A stretch of 46,957 bases of DNA from Comamonas sp. lk (GTDB taxonomy: Bacteria; Pseudomonadota; Gammaproteobacteria; Burkholderiales; Burkholderiaceae_C). This document shows positions 16,293 to 24,466 of the stretch, piece after piece. The notes beneath the pieces were generated by a model, which was not told the DNA's origin, did no database searches, and saw only the letters and a list, made by a program, of their open reading frames with translations. How positions within the stretch are numbered: the stretch's first letter is position 1; each line of letters starts with the position of its first letter. Where the stretch lies: positions 1-46,957 of the forward strand of contig CAMATX010000007.1 in assembly GCA_945861345.1 (NCBI GenBank), in the 5' to 3' direction. A program made the translations under genes and the position numbers.

Positions 16293-19200
16293 ATGGCACT
16301 GAATCGAACACAATTTTCCTGGGCGCTGAGCGCTGTAGGCTTGGCAACCACTATGTTGGTCGCTCCAGCCATGGCGCAAAACACCAGCTCGTCCTTGGGT
16401 GGGCGCATCAGCGGCAGCGATGGCCAAGCGGTGGCCGGTGCGACGGTGCAGGTGGGTCATGCAGAGTCCGGCTCTACCAACTCGGTGAGCACCGATGAGC
16501 AAGGTCGCTACCTTATTCGCGGCCTGCGGGTAGGCGTGCCCTACACCGTGACGGTTTCCAAAAACGGCAAAACGGAAAAGCGCGAAGGCGTTTATTTGCA
16601 GTTGGCGCAGACTGCCAACCTGGATCTGCGCTTAGATGCAGCGCAAGCGCTGGCCGCCGTGACGGTAACGGGTGCAGGCGCCAGTGCGCTGGATAACACG
16701 GCCATGGGTGCCGGCAGCCGCTTTAACCGCCAGGAGTTAGACGCCTTCGCCTCGGTGAAGCGCAGTTTGCAAGACTATGCGCGGATGGATCCGCGTTTTT
16801 CTCAAACTGACAAGGAGCGCGGCGAGATTTCGGCCGCAGGCCAAAACACCCGCTACAACACGATTACCGTGGACAGCGTCAAGATCAATGACACCTTTGG
16901 TCTGGAGGCCAACACACTCCCGACGATTAAGCAGCCGATTTCTATCGACGCCATCCAGGCGGTGCAGGTTAATTTGTCCAATTACGACGTGACCCAAAAA
17001 GACTACACCGGCGCCAATATCAACGCGGTGACGAAGTCGGGAACCAATGAATTGAAAGGTAGCGTTTACTACGTGTACCGCAATGACCAGATGGTCGGCG
17101 AAAAGTACAGCACGCTCAATGGTGGCACCTACAGCAAGTTCGCCCCCTTTAAAGAAGATACCAAGGGCTTTACCCTGGGTGGTCCGATTCTTCAAGACAA
17201 GCTGTTTTTCTTCGCCAACTACGAGGAGTTCACCAGCAACCGTTCGCAGCCGGAGTTTGGCGCCATTGGCGGCTCGCTGACCCCGGTGATGATTTCCCAG
17301 TCGCAGATCAACCAAGTCAGTGCATTGGCGAAAAGCAAATACGGGATTGATCCTGGAACGGTCGGTGCGCCTGGCGCGGTGACGGTGAAAGACCTGATGC
17401 TAAAGGTCGATTGGAATATCAACGAGCAACACCGCGCCAACCTGCGTTTGGCTAGCACCAAGCAAAGCGAGCCTTTTTATGGATTCAATAATTCGACATC
17501 GCTGAGTTTGGACTCCTATTGGTGGAAGCAACAAAAAGACCTCGACTCGGTGGTTGGTCAATGGTTTGCCGATTGGACCCCGACCTTTTCTACTGAGTTC
17601 AAGGCCTCCAATCGCAACTACGACAGCGTTCCCCAAAATAACGCCAACCTGCCTTCGATTGCGCTTTCGTTCTCGGGCGCCTTGCCGGCTGGCGCGCCGG
17701 CAGGCGGCTCGACAAACTCACGTTCATTGAATTTTGGTACTGAATTGAGCCGCCAATTTAACGTTCTGAGCCAAAAAACCCAGGACTTGTATCTGGGTGC
17801 CAATTGGGCACTGAATGACCATGATGTGAAGTTTGGTGCCGACTACTCGGCAACCAAGACATTTAACGCCTTCTTCCAGCGCGCCAATGGCGACTACACC
17901 TTCTCTTGCGTCAATAGCAGCGCGACATACACCTACTCCTTTGGTGCAATTACCTGTAACACCGCGACTGAGCCGCAAGTTACAGCGGCTGTCTTGGAAA
18001 ACTTCGCACTCGGACGGCCGTCCTCTTACCAAGTGCAAGTTCCTGCCCCGGGCACTACATTGACCGAAGGCGCAGCCAATTTCCGCTCGGCCAACACGGG
18101 ACTCTTTTTGCAGGACACTTGGACTGTCAGCAATCGGCTGACTATCACGGCTGGCGCCCGTTTGGATACGACCAACTTGCCGGATAAGCCAAATTACAAC
18201 GCGGCAGCAGCAGCTGCCTTGGTGCAAGGCGCGGTCGCTGCCGGCACAACCACCGGTACGCGCAACTCTGGCGGCTTTGGGATGAACAATTCGGTCACCC
18301 CCGACGGTCAGACCTTGTTCCAGCCACGCATTGGCTTTAACTATGCGCTGAACGCGGACCAAAAGGAAAAGGCCCAGGTGCGGGGTGGGCTGGGGCTGTT
18401 CCAGGGCGCCGCTGCTGCGGTTTGGTTTGCCAACCCCTATTCCAACACCGGACTGGCTACGCGTATTTTCGGATGCGGCGGCAGCTTTGCCAGCTGCAGC
18501 ACCACCGGCGGCATTTTTAGCGCCAATCCAGCCAACCAGCCCACCAATTTCTCCAATGCGCCTCCTGCTGCCAACGTCGATTTTCTCGATCCCAACTTGA
18601 CGCAACCGTCGATCTGGAAGATGAACCTCGCTTACGAGGGCGAATTGCCCTTTGGTGGCTTGGTGGCTGGTGCGGAGGTCCTGTTTACCAAGACCAAAGC
18701 AGGCCTGTATTACAAGCAGCTGAACTTGGGCTCAGCGACCCGGACCGGGCCTGATGGCCGTGAGTTGTATTACACACCCAAGGGCTACGACCCCACTTGC
18801 TGGAATACGACTACGGGTGGAACTTTGACATCGGCGTCCGGATGCGGTGGTGAATGGGGTATTCGCAGCAAAGCGCTGAGTAACCCGTCCTACGCCAACG
18901 TAACGATGGCAACTTCGAGCAGCTTGGGCTCGGGCAACACTTTGACTTTGTCTTTGTCGCAACCGCAGCGCGATGGACTGGGCTGGCAAGTCGCCTACAC
19001 CCGCCAAAGCGCGACAGAGGTGAGCCCGCTGACATCGTCGGTGGCGAACTCCAGCTTCAACTCGCGCGCTGTGTTTAACCCCAACGAGGAGGTGGATGCG
19101 AACTCCGCTTACTTGATCAAGGAACGTGTTACTGCTGCCATCAACTGGAGCACGGTTTTCATTGGAAGCCACAAGACAACCGTCGGGCTGTTCTATGAAG

Positions 19201-19745
19201 GCCGCGCAGGCAAACCCTATAGCTGGGTTTACAAGAACGACATGAACGGCGACGGCGTCTCGGGTAACGACCTGTTGTACGTGCCCAAAGCCCCTGGTTC
19301 GGGTGATGTGCTTTTTGCAGGCGCTACAGCGGCTGACAAGCAAGCCAATGAAGACAAGTTCTGGACCATCGTGAACAGCTCTAAAGAGCTGAGCGATTCC
19401 AAAGGTGGTGTGGTTAGCCGCAACAACGCCTTTAGCGATATGGTTCACAACTTTGACCTGCGCCTGAGCCAGGAGCTGGCCGGATTCAGCCCCAAGCACA
19501 AGTCGATTCTTATCCTGGACATCTTCAACGTGGGCAACCTGCTGAACAAAGAGTGGGGCCGTACCAACGAGATGCTGTTCAGTTCGGGTGGTGGTAACCG
19601 TCGTGGCTTTGTGAACTTCGCTGGTATCGACCCCACCACAGGCAAATATGTCTATGCTGTTTCGACACTGGACGATTTGACACTGCGTCAAGTGGCTGGC
19701 GAGTCCCAGTGGGCCGTTCAAGCGACATTGAAGTACGAGTTCTAA
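16293..19745 (+). CDS. Oar-like TonB-dependent receptor with carboxypeptidase-regulatory-like domain
   Basis: Very large outer-membrane protein (1150 residues). A signal peptide ends near residue 29 (VAPAMAQ). An N-terminal carboxypeptidase-regulatory-like beta-sandwich follows at about 35-110 (GGRISGSDGQAVAGATVQV, DEQGRYLIRGLRVG, YTVTVSKNG), then a plug (about 120-260, with NRQELDAFASVKRSLQDYARMDPRF) and a long barrel ending in phenylalanine (TLKYEF). The architecture is that of Oar/SusC-like receptors. In proteobacteria the substrates of these are mostly unknown and may be peptides or polymers. The start at 16293 is chosen over 16254 because the latter lies within the predicted -10 box and the signal peptide begins at MALNRTQ; GAAAGG serves as ribosome site. 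A terminator follows. Confidence 0.88.
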   Translation: MALNRTQFSWALSAVGLATTMLVAPAMAQNTSSSLGGRISGSDGQAVAGATVQVGHAESGSTNSVSTDEQGRYLIRGLRVGVPYTVTVSKNGKTEKREGVYLQLAQTANLDLRLDAAQALAAVTVTGAGASALDNTAMGAGSRFNRQELDAFASVKRSLQDYARMDPRFSQTDKERGEISAAGQNTRYNTITVDSVKINDTFGLEANTLPTIKQPISIDAIQAVQVNLSNYDVTQKDYTGANINAVTKSGTNELKGSVYYVYRNDQMVGEKYSTLNGGTYSKFAPFKEDTKGFTLGGPILQDKLFFFANYEEFTSNRSQPEFGAIGGSLTPVMISQSQINQVSALAKSKYGIDPGTVGAPGAVTVKDLMLKVDWNINEQHRANLRLASTKQSEPFYGFNNSTSLSLDSYWWKQQKDLDSVVGQWFADWTPTFSTEFKASNRNYDSVPQNNANLPSIALSFSGALPAGAPAGGSTNSRSLNFGTELSRQFNVLSQKTQDLYLGANWALNDHDVKFGADYSATKTFNAFFQRANGDYTFSCVNSSATYTYSFGAITCNTATEPQVTAAVLENFALGRPSSYQVQVPAPGTTLTEGAANFRSANTGLFLQDTWTVSNRLTITAGARLDTTNLPDKPNYNAAAAAALVQGAVAAGTTTGTRNSGGFGMNNSVTPDGQTLFQPRIGFNYALNADQKEKAQVRGGLGLFQGAAAAVWFANPYSNTGLATRIFGCGGSFASCSTTGGIFSANPANQPTNFSNAPPAANVDFLDPNLTQPSIWKMNLAYEGELPFGGLVAGAEVLFTKTKAGLYYKQLNLGSATRTGPDGRELYYTPKGYDPTCWNTTTGGTLTSASGCGGEWGIRSKALSNPSYANVTMATSSSLGSGNTLTLSLSQPQRDGLGWQVAYTRQSATEVSPLTSSVANSSFNSRAVFNPNEEVDANSAYLIKERVTAAINWSTVFIGSHKTTVGLFYEGRAGKPYSWVYKNDMNGDGVSGNDLLYVPKAPGSGDVLFAGATAADKQANEDKFWTIVNSSKELSDSKGGVVSRNNAFSDMVHNFDLRLSQELAGFSPKHKSILILDIFNVGNLLNKEWGRTNEMLFSSGGGNRRGFVNFAGIDPTTGKYVYAVSTLDDLTLRQVAGESQWAVQATLKYEF

Positions 19746-19793
19746 GCAACGCTTAGTTTCGGGCGACCGGCAACGGTTGCCTGTGACACACAC

Positions 19794-19833
19794 CGCAGGC
19801 CCGCCTATGATTGCGCGCCTGCGGTTTTTTTTG
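19794..19833 (+). terminator. Intrinsic terminator after the large receptor
   Basis: An 8-bp perfect stem, CCGCAGGC (19794-19801) with GCCTGCGG (19818-19825), is followed directly by eight T. It lies 49 nt after the receptor stop codon and just before the nucleotidase gene, so the latter needs its own promoter or read-through. Confidence 0.88.
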
Positions 19834-19845
19834 AGGTGCTGATGT

Positions 19846-21636
19846 ATGCCTAAGTATTTGCCTGTGCGCCAGCGGTTGACTCCTTGGCTTGTTGTGTTCG
19901 GTTTGCTGGCCAGCCCATGGCTGGCGGCGCAAAGCCTTGCCCTGTCCAAAGGCCAGGCCCGCATCAGCCTGCTCGCCATCAATGACATGCACGGCAATAT
20001 CCTGCCCCCTTCCATCCCGGTGTGGGTGGCTGATCCGCAAAACCCCGCAGGTAAGCGCTTGAACGCCGGTGGTGCGGCGTTTATGGCTACGTTGATTGGC
20101 AAGTTCCAGGCCCAAAACCCCACTGGCACTTTGGTGGTGGGCGCGGGTGACCTGGTTGGGGCTACGCCGCTGGCCTCGGGCCTGTTTCATGATGAACCCG
20201 CGGTGGAAGTGCTCAACTACCTGGGCCTGAACCTCACCAGCGTGGGTAACCACGAGTTTGACAAAGGCACCCAGGAGCTGCTTCGCCTGCAGTCGGGCGG
20301 ATGCTTCCCGGCCAATGCCGACGGCACGGCCGGTGTGGTGGGCAAAGACACTTGCATGCGTGACGGACAGTTTGCCGGCGCTACATTTCAGTACCTGGCG
20401 GCCAATGTGATTGTCAAAGCCACCGGCAAACCCTTGTTTCCGGGCTATGCGATTCGGGAGATGGACGGCATCAAAGTGGGCTTTATCGGCCTGACCCTGC
20501 GAGACACGCCCAGCATGGTGATTCCCGCCGGGGTGCAAAGCGTGCAGTTTGTTGACGAGGTACAAACCATTAACAGCCTGGTGCCCGAGCTCAAGCAGCA
20601 GGGGGCGGCATTCATTGTGCTGCTCATCCACCAAGGTGGCATGACCACCGCCCGCTTCGCGCAAGACCCGAGCTGCCCCGGTTTTAGCGGCGACATTGTG
20701 GGCATCGCCGACAAGCTGGACCCCGCCGTAGCGCTGATCGTCAGCGGCCATACCCACCAAGAGTACGTTTGCACGCGCCCGGACGGGCGGCTGATTACGC
20801 AGTCGGGCTACTACGGCCGCCTGCTTACCAAGATTGACCTGGTGGTAGATCGCCAAAGCGGCGCCATCCTATCCAAAGAGGCGCGCAACCACGTGGTCGT
20901 CAACGACCGCAACAACCCGCCAGACACCGGCGACTACGCGCCTCTGGCGGCCGATCCGCAGCTTTCTGCCTTGGTCGCGCGCTATGGCGATCTCAGTGCC
21001 ACCATGGCCGACATCGTGGTCGGGCGCATCGCCGCCCCCTTGCTGCGCCAAGCTTCGCCGGCAGGCGAAAGCACTTTGGGCGCCCTGATCGCCGATGCAT
21101 TTCTGACCGGCGCTTCTGCACCGCAGGGCGGCCACCCGGGCGCACAGATTGCCTTGGTAGGCCCTGGCGGTATCCGGGGCGACCTGAGCAGCTCGCTGAG
21201 CGTAACCTTCGGGCAGTTGTTCAGCGTGATACCTTTTGCCAACAACCTGATCAGCATGGACCTGACCGGCGCGCAAATTGTGCGCGTGCTCGAGCAGCAG
21301 TGGGAGGGCAAGACCGGCAACGGGCAAATCATGGCTGTCTCGCAGGGCTTTAGCTACACCTGGGACGCATCGGCCCCCAGCGGCGCCGCACCCGGACAGG
21401 GGCGGCGTGTGGTGCCCGGATCGCTCATGCTGGACGGCAAGCCCATGTCTACGGACGCGACCTACCGCGTGGTGGTGGATACCTTTATCGCCGGCGGCGG
21501 CGACCGCTTCACGGTGTTTAAGCAAGGCAAAAACCGCGTCACGGGTGAGTTGGACTCGGCGGTGCTCAAGCTGTATTTCCGCATGAAGCCCGTCGTACAT
21601 GTGCCCACTCTGGGCCGCGTACTGCGCATCAACTAA
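19846..21636 (+). CDS. Periplasmic 5'-nucleotidase / cyclic phosphodiesterase (UshA family)
   Basis: Exported metallophosphoesterase hydrolysing extracellular nucleotides. The 596 residues comprise a signal peptide (about 1-28, ending PWLAAQ), the N-terminal calcineurin-like domain and the C-terminal 5'-nucleotidase domain. In the first, metal ligands lie in AINDMHGN (Asp47, His49), GAGDLVG near 104-110, VGNHEFDKG near 125-133, and SGHTHQEYVC near 302. In the second, substrate-binding GGIRGDL and the VDTFIAGGGDRF stretch appear near 545-556. The layout and length fit UshA/CpdB-like enzymes. The role is probably phosphate or nucleoside scavenging. The ATG lies only 13 nt after the terminator T-run, and GAGGTGCTG supplies the ribosome site. 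Confidence 0.88.
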   Translation: MPKYLPVRQRLTPWLVVFGLLASPWLAAQSLALSKGQARISLLAINDMHGNILPPSIPVWVADPQNPAGKRLNAGGAAFMATLIGKFQAQNPTGTLVVGAGDLVGATPLASGLFHDEPAVEVLNYLGLNLTSVGNHEFDKGTQELLRLQSGGCFPANADGTAGVVGKDTCMRDGQFAGATFQYLAANVIVKATGKPLFPGYAIREMDGIKVGFIGLTLRDTPSMVIPAGVQSVQFVDEVQTINSLVPELKQQGAAFIVLLIHQGGMTTARFAQDPSCPGFSGDIVGIADKLDPAVALIVSGHTHQEYVCTRPDGRLITQSGYYGRLLTKIDLVVDRQSGAILSKEARNHVVVNDRNNPPDTGDYAPLAADPQLSALVARYGDLSATMADIVVGRIAAPLLRQASPAGESTLGALIADAFLTGASAPQGGHPGAQIALVGPGGIRGDLSSSLSVTFGQLFSVIPFANNLISMDLTGAQIVRVLEQQWEGKTGNGQIMAVSQGFSYTWDASAPSGAAPGQGRRVVPGSLMLDGKPMSTDATYRVVVDTFIAGGGDRFTVFKQGKNRVTGELDSAVLKLYFRMKPVVHVPTLGRVLRIN

Positions 21637-21645
21637 GCGCGCGCC

Positions 21646-22437
21646 ATGGCCATCGATGTTCAAGGCACGCGCGTCGAGTGTGACGGCGCGCACGGGCAGG
21701 TGGTGCTCATGGTGCATGGGTGGCCCGATACCTTGGCCTTGTGGGACGGCACCGTTGCAGCCCTGCAAGCGCGCTTTCGCTGCGCCCGCCTGACCCTGCC
21801 CGGCTTTGAAGACGGGCCGCAGGCCGTGTCGCTCGATGCCCTGTGCAGCCTGCTGCTGGCGGTAGCCGACCAGCTCAGCCCGGACCGGCCAATCGTCCTG
21901 CTGCTGCATGACTGGGGCTGCGTGTTTGGCTACGAGTTTGCGATGCGCCATCCGCAGCGTGTGGCCCGCGTCATTGCGCTGGATGTGGGCGACCACAACG
22001 CGGAGGCGCTGCGCAGCGAATGGCGCGTGCGCGAGGCGCTGGCGGTGTTTGTTTACCAGTTTTGGCTGGCGCTGGCCTGGAAAATTGGCGGCACGCTGGG
22101 CACCCGCATGACCCGCGCTATGGCGCGCTGGCTGGGTTGTCCGGCGGCGCCTGAGCGCATCACGCACCGCATGAACTATCCCTACGCCATGCAATGGCTG
22201 GGCGCCGCTGGCGGCCTTGCACACGCTGCCCAGGTGCAACTGCCCATGCCTATGATGTTTGTCTATGGCAAGCGCAAGCCCTTTATGTTTCACTCACGCC
22301 GCTGGCTTGCGCACTTGGAGGCGCAGCCAGCCAATACAGTGTTGGGCCTGCCCTGCGGCCACTGGGTCATGCTGGACCAGCCCGCACAACTACATCTCGC
22401 CATGCTGCAATGGCTGGCCTTGCCGCTTGCGCAATGA
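21646..22437 (+). CDS. Alpha/beta hydrolase (epoxide hydrolase / dehalogenase-like)
   Basis: Cytosolic alpha/beta-hydrolase of 263 residues. Motifs are VHGWPDT near residues 23-29 (oxyanion hole) and LLHDWGCVFGYEFA, where the nucleophile position after His is aspartate (HDWG, near residue 90). This is the pattern of epoxide hydrolases and haloalkane dehalogenases rather than serine esterases. CGHWVMLDQP near residue 244 supplies the catalytic histidine. It begins 9 nt after the nucleotidase stop codon and is likely cotranscribed, although no functional link is obvious. The substrate is unknown. Confidence 0.8.
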   Translation: MAIDVQGTRVECDGAHGQVVLMVHGWPDTLALWDGTVAALQARFRCARLTLPGFEDGPQAVSLDALCSLLLAVADQLSPDRPIVLLLHDWGCVFGYEFAMRHPQRVARVIALDVGDHNAEALRSEWRVREALAVFVYQFWLALAWKIGGTLGTRMTRAMARWLGCPAAPERITHRMNYPYAMQWLGAAGGLAHAAQVQLPMPMMFVYGKRKPFMFHSRRWLAHLEAQPANTVLGLPCGHWVMLDQPAQLHLAMLQWLALPLAQ

Positions 22438-22556
22438 ACCCTGAGGACTTGCACAAAAATGGTTTCGATGACGATGCTCTATGGCAAGCACAAAGACCGC
22501 TCTTTGGCTGACCTACCGGGAGACTACCTGGTTTAATTTTATTGAAGGCTATACCC

Positions 22557-23021
22557 ATGATTTACAAAGACCGAATGACCGCAAAGATGGAGGGCGACTT
22601 TGTGGTGTTTCTGATTGGCATGCGGATCAATAAGCCTTTAATGCTTCATAAATTGCTGCCGGTCTTTAGCGCAATGCCAAAAATGCTCAAAGAGCTTTAC
22701 ACCCAACCCGAACTGGGGCTGTTGCATCATGAAATGTGGTTTTCGCGCACCATCATTCTGGTTCAGTATTGGCGGTCCATCGAGCAACTGATGGACTATG
22801 CCAAAAACAAGGACTCTGCGCATTTACCGGCGTGGCAAGCCTTTAACAAATCTATCGGAACCGATGGCGCAGTGGGCATATGGCACGAAACCTACAAAGC
22901 CGGCCCAGGCACTTACGAGAATGTGTATGCGAACATGCCAGCCTTTGGTTTAGGTAAGGCCGGTGCGCTGGTTCAAGCCAAGGGCGATCTCAAATCGGCA
23001 TCGGATCGGCTCAACAGCTAA
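22557..23021 (+). CDS. DUF4188 family protein
   Basis: Small soluble protein of 154 residues recognised as DUF4188 from IYKDRMTAKMEGDFVVFLIGMRIN near the start, MPKMLKELYTQPELGLLHHEMW near 40-61, and IWHETY near 109-114. The family has a ferredoxin-like/dimeric alpha-beta-barrel character and is sometimes labelled monooxygenase-like; no activity is established. The ATG at 22557 is preferred because GAAGG lies 7 nt upstream. A TTG at 22542 in the same frame is an alternative. Its stop codon overlaps the convergent serB stop by 4 nt. Confidence 0.78.
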   Translation: MIYKDRMTAKMEGDFVVFLIGMRINKPLMLHKLLPVFSAMPKMLKELYTQPELGLLHHEMWFSRTIILVQYWRSIEQLMDYAKNKDSAHLPAWQAFNKSIGTDGAVGIWHETYKAGPGTYENVYANMPAFGLGKAGALVQAKGDLKSASDRLNS

Positions 23022-23719
23022 AACACTTCCAGCAAGCGATCCAAGCCCCCGCTATTTATTGCCACCATCGCCCTCTCCCGCACCGCCGGTTTGGCATGGT
23101 AGGCCACGGACAGGCCAGCTTCCGCCATCATGGGTAAGTCATTGGCGCCGTCGCCCATGGCAATGGCTTGGGCGGGCGCGATGCCCATGCTGGCGCAGGT
23201 GTGCAGCAGCATGCGGCGCTTTTCTTCGCCGTCGCAAATGTCGCCCCAGGCTTGTTCCACTAGCCGACCGGTTAACAATCCGTCTTGCACTTCCAGCACG
23301 TTCGAGCGCGTCCAGTCGATGCCCAGCATGGCTTGCACCGCATCGGTAAAAAACGTAAAGCCGCCCGATACCAACAGGGTTTTTAGGCCCGCCGCTTTGC
23401 AGGCGAGTACCAGCTCGGCAGCGCCGGGGTTCAGGCGCAGGCGCTCGTCTAGCACTTGCTGCATATGCGCCACGCTTACGCCGCGCAGCAAGGCCACGCG
23501 CTGGCGCAGGCTGGCTTTGTAGTCGGCAATCTCGCCGCGCATGGCCGCCTCGGTAATCGCAGCCACCTCGGCCTTGCGCCCGGCGGCATCAGCGATTTCG
23601 TCGATGCACTCGATGTTGATCAGGGTCGAGTCCATGTCAAAGGCGATGAGTTTGAAATTAGACAGGCGCAGTGGCGCGGTGATGCCTTGGAGTACCAGGC
23701 CGGGAGCGGGTGTTGTCAT
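23018..23719 (-). CDS. serB: Phosphoserine phosphatase
   Basis: Last enzyme of serine synthesis, hydrolysing O-phosphoserine in the cytosol. HAD superfamily, 233 residues, without the N-terminal ACT domains found in enteric SerB. Catalytic motif I is FDMDSTLIN with Asp28 and Asp30; motif II is SGGFTFFTD near 119-127; the lysine-containing motif III and GDGANDLPMM near 188-197 complete the site. EIADAAGRKAEVAAITEAAMRGE forms the cap. It is the last gene of the minus-strand run mfd-vapB-vapC-serB, after a 42-nt gap. Confidence 0.93.
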   Translation of the reverse strand: MTTPAPGLVLQGITAPLRLSNFKLIAFDMDSTLINIECIDEIADAAGRKAEVAAITEAAMRGEIADYKASLRQRVALLRGVSVAHMQQVLDERLRLNPGAAELVLACKAAGLKTLLVSGGFTFFTDAVQAMLGIDWTRSNVLEVQDGLLTGRLVEQAWGDICDGEEKRRMLLHTCASMGIAPAQAIAMGDGANDLPMMAEAGLSVAYHAKPAVRERAMVAINSGGLDRLLEVF

Positions 23720-23761
23720 GTTGAGTAAGTACAGTGGATGCGACGCAAGCAGGCGGGCGCC

Positions 23762-24163
23762 TTAGGCCTCAAACCAGTTTTGTATTTGCAGGCCCTGCAC
23801 CCGTTCAAACTCGCGCACATTACGCGTTACCAGAATAAGCCCATGGGCCAGGGCCACGCCCGCGATCATGGTGTCCACCGCGCCGATGGGTGTTCCCTGG
23901 GCTTCGAGCTGGGCGCGCACTTGCGCTGCATGGCGGGCCGCTGCCAGGTCAAAGGGCAGTAGTTCAAAACGCGCCTGAAAAAGCGCAAGCCGCGCATGTT
24001 GTGCGCTGCTGTCGCGCGCCTTGTTGGCACCTGTCAGCAACTCCCAAATCACCGGCGTACACAGCTTGAAGTCTTGGTCTTCGTGCTGGCGCATATGCTC
24101 ACGCACTTGGCCGGCATTTTTGAAAAAATAGATAACGGTATTGGAGTCCAGCAAAAAGGCCAT
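23762..24163 (-). CDS. vapC: VapC-type PIN-domain toxin
   Basis: Ribonuclease toxin of a type II toxin-antitoxin pair. The 133 residues form one PIN domain: FLLDSNTVIYFFK at the start with the first metal-binding aspartate (Asp6), an acidic residue in IWELLTG near 40-46, IGAVDTMIAGVAL with the third aspartate near 99, and LVTRNVREFERV near 115-126. The order and spacing are those of the VapC/FitB group. Its ATG follows the antitoxin stop by 9 nt with AGGA as ribosome site, the usual antitoxin-first order. Confidence 0.92.
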   Translation of the reverse strand: MAFLLDSNTVIYFFKNAGQVREHMRQHEDQDFKLCTPVIWELLTGANKARDSSAQHARLALFQARFELLPFDLAAARHAAQVRAQLEAQGTPIGAVDTMIAGVALAHGLILVTRNVREFERVQGLQIQNWFEA

Positions 24164-24172
24164 GTCTGTGTC

Positions 24173-24421
24173 CTACCAGGGCTCGCGGGGCAGGTCGGGC
24201 ACTTCGTTGGCGCGAATTTCTTCCAAGCTGGGGAAATCGTCGGGCGATCCGCCCAGGGCGTCGATTTCGGCAAAAAAGCTATCCCAGTCCTGGGTTTGCC
24301 TGCGCTTTTCTTCCACCGCAAACTTGGCAAACCATTGGCTGACCGAGACCTTGGACTTTTCAGCCGCCTGTTTTGCCGCCTCCAGCGCGCTGTCTTCGAC
24401 GTAAATAGTGACTTGGCCCAT
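24173..24421 (-). CDS. vapB: VapB-type antitoxin
   Basis: DNA-binding antitoxin of 82 residues. The N-terminus (GQVTIYVEDSALEAAKQAAEKSKVSVSQWFAKF) is ribbon-helix-helix-like and binds its own promoter. The C-terminal acidic part (DDFPSLEEIRANEVPDLPREPW) would wrap the toxin. The start at 24421 is preferred because GGAG stands 6 nt upstream; an in-frame ATG at 24433 has no good ribosome site. A -10 element within a palindrome lies just upstream, typical of autoregulation. Confidence 0.88.
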   Translation of the reverse strand: MGQVTIYVEDSALEAAKQAAEKSKVSVSQWFAKFAVEEKRRQTQDWDSFFAEIDALGGSPDDFPSLEEIRANEVPDLPREPW

Positions 24422-24438
24422 GCTGCACTCCATTTCCG

Positions 24439-24463
24439 CGTATAAGTGTGGGGCAATTATACG
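24439..24463 (-). promoter_or_regulatory. vapBC promoter/operator palindrome
   Basis: Perfect 7-bp inverted repeat CGTATAA (24439-24445) and TTATACG (24457-24463) separated by 11 nt. On the minus strand the right arm contains TATAAT (24456-24461), a consensus -10, so a protein bound to the palindrome would cover the promoter. The location, 18 nt before the vapB ATG, fits autorepression by the VapB-VapC complex. Confidence 0.7.
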
Positions 24464-24466
24464 TTT

